From Dimorphilus gyrociliatus (Eukaryota > Annelida > Polychaeta > Dinophilidae): a stretch of DNA of 64,000 bases. Made by a program: the position numbers and the translations under genes. The notes beneath the pieces are model-generated. The model was given only the letters and a program-made list of their open reading frames with translations, searched no databases and had not been told where the DNA came from. The stretch is taken from the NCBI GenBank assembly GCA_904063045.1, contig CAJFCJ010000002.1, positions 1,944,422 through 2,008,421 of the forward strand. Reading direction: 5' to 3'. Below are positions 35,136 to 48,176 of the stretch, piece after piece (positions within the stretch are counted from its first letter, which is position 1; each line of letters opens with the position of its first letter).

Positions 35136-35963
35136 TTATTGTGAGTTAGGATATTGTAGTTTTTCAAAAACTTCCTCTACTAATGGCAATTTTGGAGAAA
35201 TTTCGTCTGGATGGAGTACTTCGTGTAAACTGATTCCTTGAGAATTTAACTGTGAGTACACGCATTCGCGTTTTGTACTCTCTCTCAACATAAAATTATT
35301 TTCTTGCTCATAATGAATTCTTGTCTCATATACCCTCACAATTACATCATCAACTCTCATATAAAATCTGCTGAGTATGAAGAATCCTGAGGGCATAACT
35401 CTTACTTTCACACCTAATTTGGCTTCCCCATTATCTCCTAGTTCATCTTCAAATAATAAAATGTCCGAATAAAAGAGAATTTTCTCTCGAATCTTTAAAA
35501 ATTTTTAAATGAAAATTACTTTGTAAAATTAGCAAACTATGTGTACCTTTAACTTTTCTAAATTGATCCTCTCTTTTGTTGGAATAACTTTTATACTTTC
35601 TAATTCTCCAGATATAAGACTTCCTTTATAATCTGTTGTATATGTCCAATCATGTGGCTGAACTACATTGTCTACTCCTTCTTGAGAAGTTCTCGACTCT
35701 TTCCATTCGTCTGCGTAAGCTACTTTTATAAGATCTCTATGAGCATCAACGCCCTTTAAAGCGTCTAAAGCGCAAAATTTAATTCCAAAACCATTTTTAT
35801 GAACAAATTCTAAAGAATTATCAGCGAAAAGCATTTCCGGCAAATGCGGTAGTTCTAAATTCTCTTCAAATTCTCGTCTCTTTTCACCTTCCGACTCTAA
35901 AATGTGAGATTTAGTCTCTGTAATTGTCCATAATCCGAATGAAAAACTTTTTGTTGTTGACAT
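35136..35963 (-). CDS. TIPRL: TIP41-like protein (PP2A-family phosphatase regulator)
   Basis: Two exons, 35547-35963 and 35136-35492, joined in phase 0, give about 257 residues (human TIPRL 272). Conserved blocks: FSFGLWTITETKSHI; LPHLPEMLFADN; GFGIKFCALDALKGV; ADEWKESRT; PHDWTYTTDYKGSL; DILLFEDELGDNG; VKVRVMPSGFFILSRFYMRVD; YETRIHYE. TIPRL binds the catalytic subunits of PP2A, PP4 and PP6 and, like yeast Tip41, links them to TOR and stress signalling in the cytosol. The ATG at 35963 is preferred because it directly precedes the conserved region; an in-frame ATG at 36011 would add a hydrophobic, unconserved segment. PEX3 starts about 640 bp away on the other strand. Confidence 0.95.
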
Positions 35964-36011
35964 GGCGAAGAAATTAAAAAACAAAAAATTTTGAGCGAAA
36001 ATAGAGTGCAC

Positions 36012-36600
36012 TCTCCAGACAACAAATGTACTTGGCTATACTTTTCAGGAAGTTAGCGCCATCTTCATTCTCTATCCTATATAAAATTCTTACGAACAAT
36101 TCCTGTTACATTATTAAAAGAAATACAGAGATATAGTATTTTACATGATTAAAGTGTACTAAATAACCCTGCAGTATAATATAATAAATATAATAATGCT
36201 AAATGAAAATTAATCAGGTGTAGAGTTATTTTTATAATATTTTATAAAATTTATGAAATTAAGCCTATTTTTTAAGAAATTTAGAAAAAGATCAATTTTC
36301 TAAAATTACCCTGTAGAATAAATATGATATTAAATTTTAAATAATCCATAATGCATACTGCTTTTATAGTTTTCTAGGAATTTAAAATATCATTTTCATG
36401 AGAAAATAATAATAAAGGTTAATATACTTGAAATCGATTTAAATATGCTAATTAAAACATAAATCTATTAATGAAATTTACATGATGAAAAATTAGAGAT
36501 ATTCAAACGACTGTAGATGTCGCTAGCATCTTTTATGTCCCATTTTTCAATTATACCTTTAATTCGGATGCTCCAAATTTTTAACTAACTATCAAATACA
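36012..36600. promoter_or_regulatory. Divergent TIPRL/PEX3 upstream region
   Basis: About 0.6 kb between two head-to-head housekeeping genes. It should contain both promoters. It is A+T-rich and I saw no recognisable motif strong enough to name. Confidence 0.45.
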
Positions 36601-38352
36601 ATGTTTGGCAGTATTTGGAACTTTTGTAAAAGGCATCGTAGAAAGTTTTTTTTCACGGGGATTCTTGTGGGAGGTAACAATGAAACCTTAATATGTCTTT
36701 ATGCTTAAAACTGGACAGTTTATTAAGTATGATCACATTGAATTATGCGATAACAGGTTCCTATGCGGCATTTCGTTTCGTATATTCAAAATATATGAAA
36801 AGTAGAAAAGAAGAATCCGAAAAAATGATGGAGAAAGTCAGAAAGAAGCATCTGTTTGAGTCAAATCAAAAAACATGCGATTTAACTGGTAAATGAACAT
36901 CTCTGTATAATAAAATATAATACTGTAGTTCGCCTTGAGTGCACTCGTATAGGAGAACTTGTTGAAAGCTAATCATATAATTTTTCAGTCCATTCTCTAA
37001 TACCGACATTAAGAAACGTATTGAACAACATCTTAGACTGCGAGGGAATACTTGAGAAGCTAAAATCAAAGTATTAAATTTTCTTAAAGAATATGAAAAG
37101 GAATTTAAAAGAATTATATATTTTAGAACTGATAATAAAGTTGCTTTATGGGAAGAGCTGAAAGTCAAAAGTATACTTTTACAAGAGAAATCTATATTGT
37201 GTCATAAAAAAAGAAAATTTGCTTTTTGCCCTTTCAGCATTTACTAGAACAATATCATCCATCTATGCAACTTCCCTGCTAATTGTCTACCTTAAAGTAC
37301 AACTAAATATTGTATCTGGTCTAATGTTCACAGAAATAGAAAAAGTAATATTCTAATAATTAAAGCAATTTGTAATTACTTATTGATTAATTTTGACCTA
37401 TATTCCCATTAGACTAACGAGGAGGGAAAGCGAATAACAAATGACGTTCAAAAGAAATATCTTTCAACAATCAATTATTTGTTAGAACATGGTATAGAAG
37501 GCTTGATACAAAAGATTAATATCGCTGTAAATGAATATATATCAGGGTATGGAAGAATAATTACGCCGTTCTTAGAACTGTAATAGTGTTCTTTTACTTT
37601 CCAATAATGACTTTTAGAATATCTTTGAAAGCAAATATCGCAATTAATTCTATCGAAGAGCTAACGAGGCAAATTCGCCACCGAGTAGAATGCCAACAAA
37701 CTGATGGCCATCACGAAACTAGTACCAAATCGTTACTGTCTTACATATTAAATAGTAATCAACTTGAAGCGAATGGAGAATTAAAAGAACTGTTAAATTT
37801 TACTAAGGACGTTACAGAGAGGTAAATTTGATTAGATGAAGATATTTGCTCATCTTCACCTTAAATTATTGTTGGAATAACTGTATTAGATGTATAACAT
37901 CATACTTTCTATCAATTAGTATTCTTATTTACGCAACAGTTCAGATTTCCATAAGGTTCTATCTGTGTGCTTGGAAAGCGGCTTTGCTCTTTTCTATGAT
38001 AATGTTGCAAATGAATTAAAGGAAGCCAATCCCTCCACAGTCAGGTTGTCTACAAAATATTATAGTTAATCATTAAGTATTAATTCAATTCGCATGTTTA
38101 ACAGCTTGGCTAATTCGTCTCTACCAATGGCAAAAGTTGTCCCAATAATAACCAATTTCTATGGAAAAGTTATGAAAGAAGGCCAAAATAATTACATACA
38201 AGTATTCAATATGAAATACTGCATAATATATTATTCATAACTAGTGCTTATTATAAATATTTCAGATGCTTCTGAGAAAAAACGTGCTGCAAGATTTTGC
38301 CGCAAACATATACGAAGCTTTTTCAAGTAACACTGAAATGCGTGCCGATTAA
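36601..38352 (+). CDS. PEX3: Peroxisomal biogenesis factor 3
   Basis: Multi-exon; first exons 36601-36673 and 36757-36888, stop at 38350-38352. The N-terminus MFGSIWNFCKRHRRKFFFTG parallels [20 protein letters not shown] of human PEX3, which contains the peroxisome targeting and membrane anchor. Next comes KHLFESNQKTCDLT (human YHFESNQRTCNMT), then HSLIPTLRNVL, a LTRRES/YLSTINYLLEHGIEGL region, SLPMAKVVPIITNFYGKV, and the C-terminus DFAANIYEAFSS. PEX3 is the peroxisomal membrane docking receptor for PEX19 and is essential for membrane protein insertion. Introns are mostly under 120 nt; exons between 37000 and 37830 were read but not resolved to the base. Confidence 0.93.
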
Positions 38353-39957
38353 ATAACGAGATTATTATATTTTCTTCGTCGTCGTCATCAGCGTTTTTTT
38401 TTTCTTTTGAATATTATTCTAAAAGGAATTTAATCAATTTCGTTCTAAATATTTCCATAAAATTTTTATTTAGGTCATTTATACCTTCTATTTTATAGGC
38501 TAAATTTACTTGAATTCTTTAGCCTAAAAGTTACGAATTATTAATCTACCAGTATATTTACCTTAACTAATTTCAATGCTATTATATTAAATTCTATCAA
38601 ACATTACTTTAATAAGAAATGTAAATAAGCTCGTGTCTGTGTACATTGCGACCCTAGATGGTGTCCTTGAACCAAAACCATTATGCAAGAGGAAGGTGAT
38701 AAAAAAGACGAATGAAAGATTAGTTTCCTAAGTAGAAACGAGAGAATGAGGTCACAGTGATAGAAAATGGAAACTATCGATCGAAACTAAGAATTAATTC
38801 TTAATAATACTATAAACGAGCAGAGATTATAAATACTCTATAATCTTAGTTAGAAGAAGCCGTTTCCGGACAATTGATAAATAAATTGCGAAAAGTCCTA
38901 AAAATTCAATGGGACAATTTCCAGATAACAATAAACTACATAGATAATAATTCATAATAAATTCTTAGTTATTTACAAAAAAAAGTAATACACATCTCGC
39001 CAAACACTTGCTATTCGTTGATTGATCTCAGTTATTCATTATATTTCATTCTACTTGAATAAAGAAAAAAGAATTACTTGAAGAGAAAGATATATTTAAG
39101 TAGAGAATTGTGAACAGAGAAGAGGGAATAAAATAATTCAATAAATCTTATTTATGCCCACCAACACCCTGTCTATCTCCTTCTCTATAACTATTCAATT
39201 GATTGATTATATATTTCACAATTTATGTAGTGTTTTTTTTCTCTCTGCATAAAAAGAAAAAAAGAAAAGGGGTGGAGGGAAAGCTGATTTTCTTCTGTAT
39301 AACTATATGATGTATTTAAACCTATTTTCTGTAATTATCAGTATCTATTACATATTTTTTATGTTACTTTTTCTTTTAAATAATACTTGTTACCCGATCT
39401 TACTTCAAAGGATAATTGTAAGCTTTTATAAGGTACAGATAGGGAAAACGGTTGTCTATATGCTATATATACTTTTAATTAATATAGAATAACGGTCACA
39501 TAATGCTCTATACTCATTACCATTTTTTAATATTTTATTTAATAGGACTTTTATAAGGCAACTGTTTTAAGAGAAACGTATAATTATAATTCAACATATC
39601 TCTCTCTCTCTCTCTTTGTTATATTCCTTCCTTCCTTTTTTATACAAGTTTCAAAGGAATAATCTTAAGATTTATGAAGGTTTAATATCTTATTTATTCT
39701 ATGCAAATTGTATATTCGAACGCTTTCTTCTCTTTCTGCCGAGAGAAAAAGGTATCGATTATGTTATAACTGAGTTAAACGATCAACCCTCTTCGTCATT
39801 TTTTCTAGGTAGCGCTGGCGCAGGGGTCCAGGTTTAGTGCTGCCACCTGAAGCTTACCTATGATTAGCACATTTTCAGGTGTACAAAAATAAATTTTTAG
39901 GGCAAAATAGCTGATTTTACTTGATTTTTTTATACTCAATAAAATACTCTATTAACT
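38353..39957. other. Intergenic, low-complexity DNA
   Basis: About 1.6 kb of A+T-rich DNA with a (TC)n run near 39600-39616. Short open frames at 39307-39492 and 39616-39837 lack splice context or recognisable protein features. I see no gene here. Confidence 0.55.
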
Positions 39958-41103
39958 ATGGACACGAAACTGCTCACGATTGCAACGATTTGGGGAGTCA
40001 TAGGTCTTTTCTTTCTTACAGGTAACCAAAAAAACTATTTTACTCATTATCGCCCATTCCTTAAATGTGTTTTACCCCTGTAATATTGTAATTGAGATAA
40101 TCAATCTTTGACCATAATCTAATCGGTTTTATAAGGGGTTATCGATAAGTTGTTAGAAATAAGTATATCACGTTTATCTTTGACTAACAATCCTTATCAG
40201 TTCTTATCATTTTTTCCTTTAGGAACTTCCGGCTTACGATGCTACTACTGCAGTGGAATAACAAATTTAGCATATGATGCAGAGAGTTGCTTTTATCCGA
40301 ATCATAAAACAAGTATGCAAGAATGCAACCCGGGTGATCAATGCGAAGTACGTTCCATAATTTAATCAAAAGTAAACAAATAACAAGCTATAAATATAAA
40401 TTTTTGACAATCACGTAACATCCGCAACTTCTTATGAAGCTAGAGATAAAACACTTACCGAACAACACTGTTCATTGGAATAGCCTGGATACATACCTCT
40501 CATAATTCAACTTTTGCTCTCTTTTTTCTGTAACACTAACAAAAATTTTAAATCACCAATTAATCTTTAGTTTAGTACAATCCGCACCCTCATTAGTCAG
40601 TGCAGGGCACAGTTTTCTAGTTTAAAATGACTTTTCTTAGTAAATTCACAGAGGTTTAATTGTGTTTGATAAACTCTCTATAGGTGATAGATTTAGTAAA
40701 AATAACAAAGAGCTTATAGGATTATGAATATTTGCCCAAACTAATCATGTAATTAAATTAACTAATGTAAATTTAGGGCGGTTTTTTGTTTATTGAGTAG
40801 GATACACCCTAATAACGCCCTTCATTTATTTACTCCCTGATGAATGTTTAAAATATTTTTAGCATGCAAAGCCATATTAAACATTGTTCATAATAATCGA
40901 AACAGAAAAAAGTTCAAGCATTGGATAGAAAACAGGATAGAGTTTCCAGAGGTTGCAGTTCAAATTGTCAGAAGCCTTTAATGTGGACCATGGATTTTCG
41001 GGTACACTGCTGCGATTCTGACCTTTGCAACTCTGCCCCTCTACTTAAGATGAACTTTAATTTAGCTATTTTTATCATTTTAATCTACTTTACTATGGTT
41101 TGA
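39958..41103 (+). CDS. Ly6/uPAR-type three-finger protein, probably GPI-anchored
   Basis: Exons 39958-40021, 40223-40347 and 40906-41103 join in phase and give 128 residues. Exon 1 is a signal peptide (KLLTIATIWGVIGLFFLTG). The mature part has the Ly6 cysteine pattern: LRCYYC at the start, four or more central cysteines (ESC, QEC, DQCE, RGC, SNC), and the signature HCCDSDLCN at the end. A hydrophobic C-terminal tail (FNLAIFIILIYFTMV) after a small-residue site (NSAP) is typical of a GPI-attachment signal. Family members are surface ligands, receptor modulators or adhesion factors; this one cannot be assigned a partner. The 558-nt second intron is unusually long for the window. Confidence 0.8.
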
Positions 41104-41491
41104 AATTGTTTCTTTTTACCGAAAATACTATGTTTTTAAATGATATTCTTAACATTTGTAAAGTACATGTAAAGTATATATGTTTATTGATCAAACTTAT
41201 TATCTAAATATCTCTTTATCGTTATCTTTTTTTTTTTAAACTGTTTTATATCAATAAATTTATAAATCAAATTTTTCTAAATGTAAGCTCTAAAAAAAAT
41301 AACTGAAAAGAGGCCTATTCAAATTATAGGCTGAATCGGATGCTTCGTTGTCATGGAGTGTTCTTTGTTTATATTGACATTAGTGTGTGTATGCAGAAGA
41401 ACTAGTTTTTTTTAAATTTTACTTATTTCAAGAAATAAAACGATAGTTTTCTCTTTAAAATATTCAAGATTTTTTGGAAATTTAAAAAGAG

Positions 41492-42126
41492 ATGTCTAAA
41501 CAACCGAGTAAGGAACCTTCTAATATGGTCCATCAGAACGCGATTTTAGTAGAAACGATCAGAAAGGAAAATCGAACGCAAAAGCTCTTCACAAATTTTT
41601 CTATCAATCCTTTTACGCAATGTAAGTAATATAAAATGAAGGATTAAGTATAAAAAGAATGTATTTTATCTCTTCCATTAACCTCTGTAGCTTATGCTTT
41701 AACGGGAAAGGTAAATTCTATACATGACGCTCTCATGGAAGCTGGAGAGGAAGATGGTTTGTATTCTGTTTGCTTAAAAAAACTTGGAGGAAATCTTTAT
41801 ACTTTACAATAATTCACTTTCTTCTTTACATTTCTTGTTTAGAAACTATGAAAAGAGCTATAGCGCAATCAAGAGCTCCGCCAACAAGAAAATATATACG
41901 GCCGCAAACTGAATCTCAAGAAATAGGCTGGATTAGTCAACCGCTGGTAAGAAGTACAAGATACATTAAGTTGTTTACTTAATTGTTTAAATATATATTT
42001 TTAACTTAGTTAACGGATCAGGATCACAATGATCGTCGTCTCTTTCATAATCGGCAGAAGACAGAAATTGTAAAAATAAAAGAAAAAGAATGGGAATTAA
42101 ACCCCGCCGGCAGTAGTCGAAAATAG
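41492..42126 (+). CDS. CFAP144: Cilia- and flagella-associated protein 144 (FAM183)
   Basis: Four exons, about 41492-41622, about 41689-41756, about 41842-41945 and about 42009-42126, joined in phase, give about 138 residues. Matches to human FAM183A/CFAP144 run the whole length: HQNAILVETIRKENRTQKLFTNFSINP against HHREILRKELRHQKLYTEYSVNP; HDALMEAGE; YIRPQTESQEIGWISQPL against YPETQTEGQEIGWDSEPL; NDRRLFHNRQKTEI against HDHRLNHFRVYNDI. CFAP144 is a microtubule inner protein of motile-cilium doublets. Its presence implies motile cilia in this organism. The stop is at 42124-42126, about 140 bp from the convergent PI3K subunit gene. Confidence 0.9.
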
Positions 42127-42269
42127 TTAAGACGTTAGAAAAACACTCTTCAAGATCGTTAAGATATGTTAATCGAACAAAAAGAGAAAAATATACATTC
42201 AAAAATTATAAAAAAAAACAACAAAGCTTCTTTAATAACTGAATTCAACAGTAAATTTTGTATTCTCAC

Positions 42270-44853
42270 TTACAAAAACGCTGGATATTCCAATTTGACA
42301 TCTAACGATTTGTTATTGTACTTTAAAGAGTGATACCTGTAATATTCAACTAGTTCGTGCAAATTTGAAAAATTGAATGGATAAGAAAATCCAATACCAT
42401 CCGTCTGATTTTCGATAATGCAGTGTGCAATGAAAGTTTCTCGTTCACTACCCTCTACAGTCGCTACAATAGACAGGGCATGATTTATTTTCTTCTCATC
42501 TTCGCGCCTCCTAATAAGGAATGTTCCAGGTTTTTTATTTTTTAGGTGATCTATAGCCTGTGTTCTTGACATTTCACTTGTTAACCAGTCCTTTTCCTGC
42601 CATGAAGTTTCAACATGATCAGGCCTATTATCACTTTCCATAAAAATATGTCTGTAAAAATTTTTGATCGCCTCTTTAATCGAGTTTTGCTTTAACGGGG
42701 GGTCACGAATTTTTAAACTCTCGTAGTTTGATATTAAATAATCAATTTGATTCTTAACCAAACGCATATTTTGTACAAGCCAAGACGAATAGTTCCTCTT
42801 TAAAGCGAGATTCTTATTGATTTTCCCCTGTAAATTTTCCACTTCTTCTTGTAATTCGTTAACTTCATTTTTGATACTTTCTATTTCAACCTCAAAATTC
42901 GTTTTTAGAGTATCTAAATCCGAAATTCTTTGTTGAAGAATGTCAACGCACTTTTTAAATCTTGTTTCGTCGTTAGTGGAAAAAGGTTCATGAAGCTGAG
43001 AAAATCTTTTTAATTTTCTTTCTTGACTTTCAAAAATTTTACTTAGCTCTTTAAAGTCCTCTAAGGCAGTCTTTTTTAAAGATAAATCGTTCTCTAAGTC
43101 AACACTTTTTTCCCAATTTAATAAAACTCTACGTTCGTCAATCGAAATTTCATCGTGAACTTTTAAGAAGGCTTCTAAGATTTCCTTTTCATTCATGTTT
43201 TCCAAATCTTCACAGCCTCTTTCTATCGGATATAAGAGTTTAATGTTTAATTCGGGATTATAAGCAGCTAACGATGAGAATTTGAACGATTCAACAAGAT
43301 CAAAGACACTCTTAAATTCATAGTTAGGATGACAAAAACCAAACTTTCCATTTTTTTGGTAAATCTTTACCAAACGGCATTTCCCATCGCATTTTAAGGT
43401 TAATGTATAGTCCCCGGGTTTGTTAGATGAGTCTCTAACCAAAAAAGATCCATCTGGTTGTGATACTAGTAATTTTGCTGCCTTGTCTCTTGATAAGTTC
43501 GGCCAATACCAGTATTGTTCTTCTAAATTTCGACATGAAACACGTCTTGGAGGTGTTTCAGTAATACATTTGTTATCTACTTTAGCGAGACGATTTAAAA
43601 TCGTTTCGTGTTTTGTTAGATTTTTTTCAATATCTAGGATATTATTCCATCCAGGTCTTAAAAATAAAGTAGAAAAGAATCGAACTGGTATACGACTCTT
43701 AGAAATGTGGCTCAATAAACAGTCCATTGTCGATTTTTGCTGCATTGGCAAGGTTTCGTATAATTTGAACAGTTGCTCACTATTGGAAACTTTAATAAAT
43801 TCCTTGTAAAATGACACCGGTATCGGTGGATCAGGTAACTCCCTTAAGTACTGCAAAATTGCTGACGAGATAGAAGAAGGAGCTATCGAGTCGAGACAAA
43901 CGTTTCCTCCCTTCGAATTTAACACTTCCATCAGATTGTCATCTAAATTGCTGTCCTCATATAAGTGGGCAACTTCGGTCTTGTCTTCTTCAGCCCGACG
44001 CTCAAGATTTTCAATTAATAATTTTAAAAAACTCTCGCTCTGCGAAGATAAACCATAAAGGAATGAACTTTTTGTAGTCGAAACATTTCCAGTTGAAGAA
44101 TTAGAGCACTCTTTAACGCCGTTGTTTGCACATTCAATGTGGCAGTGAAGGTTACAATCTGTTAAAAAAGAAAAAAAAAATTTTCATTTATCATCCTTTT
44201 AAAAAATCAATATATCAACAAATAGACCGCATTATTCCAATTTATGGCCTTCTTACATAAATATTGGCTTACCTCGGCAGGTGTAACCATGACAGAGAAA
44301 ACCCCATATAAATTCGGCACATACGCAACATCTATTAACTGACGGATAATTGTGCTCGATAATTTTATGAGATGACAAATCGAATTGACAAGCACCTATA
44401 AAGAATAATAAATATGAAATATTTCGTTGTTTAACAAGTAATTTAAACTTTTAAGAATAACCTTCTGGTGTCGAATCGATATTTTCAGGAGGTAGCATTT
44501 GCGAATTAACCTAATAAGAAAAAATTTTTTTTATAAAATTTACATATTCTTTTCTCCGGTGAAAGACCTTTTAAAAGCTGAGACTTTAAAGTCTCAATGA
44601 TTCTAAAAATACTTACTGATTTATCTTCCTTGCAGATCGACAAGAATAATCCAGAACGTCGCAAGAGAGAATCAAAGGGTTTCTTCATACTCTAAAATGT
44701 AATATGTAAAGAGAATAAAATATTTTTTCTGATAAGTTTCTAATATATAAACCATATAAACTAAATTCTTTCACCAACCTGAAACTTTTCGCTATCATCT
44801 TCGTTCACATGGAAACTCTCTTTTCGTCGATAGAAGTTACAAACTGCAGCCAT
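42270..44853 (-). CDS. PIK3R: p85-type PI3-kinase regulatory subunit with N-terminal C1 domain
   Basis: Five short 5' exons (first ATG at 44853) precede the large exon 42270 to about 44160. Domain order: a basic leader; an intact C1 zinc finger (H-x12-C-x2-C-x13-C-x2-C-x4-H-x2-C-x7-C, in HKIIEHN...CCVC...WGF...GYTCRDC...CHIEC); a RhoGAP/BH-like helical domain (AILQYLRELPDPPIP, LFKLYETLP); nSH2 (YWYWPNLSRDKA, DGSFLVRDSS); a long iSH2 coiled coil; cSH2 (DWLTSEMSRTQAIDHL, GTFLIRRRE). The iSH2 binds the p110 catalytic subunit and the SH2 domains bind phosphotyrosine, placing PI3K downstream of receptor tyrosine kinases. No SH3 domain is seen; vertebrate p85 begins with SH3. The BH domain shows no clear catalytic arginine finger. 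Confidence 0.9.
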
Positions 44854-46608
44854 TCACTCGGCCAAATATTAAGTACACTGCAGTGCACGAATAAATAATT
44901 AGTTCGACCTAGATATCTTTGTTAATTTACCTTGATGTACCGAATGGAAACGGAACAAAGAAAATCGATAACAGTCCCAGGGTATGACATATTAAAGCTT
45001 ATGTATAAATAAGTAAACAAGATGACCTAAAAACCTTAAGGAGTTGTCACTTTAATACTTTTTTACTAGGTTTCCTAAAAATTTCCCTTTACAACAGATT
45101 TAATTACTATAATCAAAAATGAAAAATGAGGCCTACGGCGATTCATTCTAATTCAACAGATGGAGCGGCGATCACCCTAAGAACCAGAAAGAGCTATGTG
45201 ATCATACCGTTCTATTCTATACTTCAGTATTCTGTCACTAAAATCAGCTGACGGTCTATATGACCGCTAATTGAACTTTTAACAAAGACAGAATCAATAA
45301 TTGATAGATAAAGCGATAATTTAGCTCAAGACCAAATAACCCTTTCTGTAAATTATCGAAAAAACGAAGGATCTCTAAATTTTTAGATCGCCTAAAAAGA
45401 AGGCACAAAAAAAAATTATCGGACAAACCTGAAGGTTTTTCTCGGATATTTGCTTATAAATCCGTTATTCTTCATATATTCCTCTTATTTTACATTTGAT
45501 TTAAAGTTATTTCCAACGGCAGCTTTTTCACTATACGTTTTACAACAGCAAGAAATCGAAGAACTGAAGTGCCGAGTGAAAAATAATTTATTTCGCTGTT
45601 GGGTGCAGCGATCTCAATTTTATTCTGCGCATGTGCGCACTATCGCAATTTTCTCTAACCTAAATACTTAGACCTATACACTTTGATATTCTATTGACAA
45701 TAGGCTGAAAAACCAATACTGTAAAAATATTGTCTTATTTCCGTGATATTTTTTATTATAAAATTACTAGTTAGTATCTACCTTGACCTAGTTAAAAATT
45801 TTCAGTGAATCAAATGAACAAACTATACTGATTGATATTAGCCTATGAGTATTCAGTGCATACAGATGAGGTCCATGACCGCCCAAGGCACGTATCAATT
45901 CAGAGAATTAGGGTAGATTTTTTTCACTAATAATTTTAAACGACCTTTGCATGAAAAAAGCATTTACACTTAATAGAAAAGCAGAAAAGTAAGAAGATAA
46001 AGTTACTAACAGGACGATTACCTCGAAGCTTAATTTGCATATACTAGTTACATACGTAGTTTTTCTTTTTTCAAGAATCGCTTATCAGATTAAGAATACG
46101 CCATAAAATATAATTAAAGATAATCTTATAAATACTACAAATCATTTAATCTTTTATCTTTTTAAAAGCTCCAGTTTCCTACTTATTTTATATAGATTAA
46201 CTGCTTTCGATGAATTTTACAGAGCGGGTAAAGCAAATAAAAAATATTACCGTACTATGTTGAATGAAAAGCATCAACAATAGTAGGTCATGGAACTTTT
46301 CATCGTAGGCCTCAACTTTTCGCAAATTGAATAGTGCAAATATGTGCAACATTGGTGCTTTTCTTCTCTGCTCTTTTATCCTATTGTAATAGTTGAGTTT
46401 TTTTTAAACTTTGAAAAGACTATACCAGTGACTACAATATGTTAAAACTAGGCTGATAAAAACAAAATCTTGCTAAAAGCTTCTATTTTTTCATAACCTG
46501 GACATATTTAGCCTAGTGGAGTGGATTTTTTATATCCTGTTGAAAGATAGACAGAGAGCGAGGAGAAGGAAGGAGAGAAATATATAAATATATAATATAC
46601 ATTAAGAA

Positions 46609-46610
<2 letters not shown>

Positions 46611-46665
<55 letters not shown>

Positions 46666-46690
46666 CAGAAAGGGAGAGAGAGGGAGAAAA
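46611..46690. repeat. (AG)n microsatellite
   Basis: A perfect AG run of roughly 45 nt, continuing as an imperfect purine tract (agacag, agggag) on the plus strand. Its complement translates as a meaningless Leu-Ser repeat. Confidence 0.93.
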
Positions 46691-46812
46691 TAATTCATAT
46701 TACAAGAATAAAATAATAGTCTAATTATTAACATTATTTAATAGTTTCTGTTAACCTTTTATATAATAAAGTTGATTTCATATAAAAAATAAAAAAACAA
46801 ATTACAGTTAAG

Positions 46813-47045
46813 ATGGATGAGAGCTGTCTAACCGTTGACAACAACCGACAAGGTAAATTCCTTAATGAGCATAATAAACGAGTAAAAGGAATAGATATTA
46901 TTACTTACATTACGTAGCCCTTCTGATATCTTCTATATCCATTATTAAAGGACAATTTTTTTCTGTAGCTCCTTTTAAATTAGGTCATATTTTATACTAT
47001 TTCACAAAGGAGAAGAAACTAATTTTAAAGCATTTAACACACTAG
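46813..47045 (+). CDS. Possible two-exon 38-aa small ORF
   Basis: ATG at 46813, exon 1 to 46852 (MDESCLTVDNNRQ), donor gtaaat. A strong acceptor, tttttttctgtag, at 46968 opens exon 2 (46969-47045), and the join is in frame: APFKLGHILYYFTKEK... with a stop at 47043-47045. The splice signals are good but the product matches nothing I know. It could be a micropeptide, a non-coding transcript, or chance. Confidence 0.22.
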
Positions 47046-47533
47046 AAGGGAAAAAAATCACTTGCACTTACTAAATGTTTCACTACAGATGCTTCTGCCA
47101 GTAAAAAAAATTAATCAAATGCACATCTATTTATGCAGATTCAAATTTCTAGGAATTTTTTTATCTACCATACTCTGGGTATTTTCGTAATAATTGATCT
47201 TGAAAGCAGTTCTCTATACCCATTCGAACTAAGAAGATTTTAATTAAATTGTCGATATTTTTCTCTTTTCATTATCAATTGCTTGTAATTCTTTATATAA
47301 CTTTAATGTGAAAAAGTAATAGAAATAGGTCTCATAATGAAAAAGTTATTACAAGAAATAAAGGAGCGAGTAGAACGAATAGAAACAGATTCTTGTGACC
47401 TAAAAAAATTAATTCTCCTGGGTCACGTGCCCTAAAGGGAAGTGCTATAATTTCTTTATATAGAAATATGTACGTTCAAATAGGCTTAGGTGTAAAAAAG
47501 AGCTAGAAAGAGTGTATGCATGTATGTACGCAT

Positions 47534-47546
47534 GTATATATATATG

Positions 47547-47582
<36 letters not shown>

Positions 47583-47614
47583 CGTGTATGTGTGCGAGAG
47601 AGAGAGAGAGAGAG
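47534..47614. repeat. Compound (TA)n / (TG)n / (GA)n microsatellite
   Basis: A TA run to about 47576 passes through tgtgtgcg-type sequence into a GA run at about 47596-47614. Confidence 0.85.
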
Positions 47615-48115
47615 TATGAAAGTATGTCAGTGGCTTGACAGCAAGTATCAACTGTTACTGACAACGAAAGGAGTATTATTAAATGATATGAAAGGCTAAA
47701 TGTTGTATTTTAGTAAAGCTGCTTTCAAGAGTGGCCGCGAGACTGAATTATGTTGGGTATACAACATTCTATAGTCGTATATAGATCTATAAATATATAT
47801 ATATATATATATATCTGCAGTGATATATGGCTTTTAGTGAATATTTATAGATATTTTTATGATCTTTTTAATTAACTTAAAAATCATTTCACTGTAAATC
47901 ATTATTCATTCGTGCCTTATTTTAAGATTAGTATTTCTTAGATTTAACTAAAGCCTGCTCACAGTAATTCGCATTTGTTAAAAACTGTAGGAGTATGTAA
48001 ACTGTCCTGGCTTTAGGTCAGGACTCGGATGGAAAGTCGATAGTATATTTACTGTGTAAACTTTAGGGAAAGGAGCCTCGCATGTGTGCGTCCTTGAAAA
48101 GCTTTGCTTTAGGCC

Positions 48116-48116
48116 T

Positions 48117-48155
<39 letters not shown>

Positions 48156-48176
48156 TATATATATATATACACACAA
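48116..48176. repeat. (TA)n / (AC)n microsatellite
   Basis: Alternating AT tract of about 55 nt with one interruption, ending in acacac. Confidence 0.88.

Noticed and set aside
39616..39837. 73-aa plus-strand frame upstream of the Ly6 gene
   Set aside because: No similarity, no splice signals linking it, low-complexity start; treated as chance.
46513..46734. Leu-Ser repeat protein on the minus strand
   Set aside because: Translation of the AG microsatellite.
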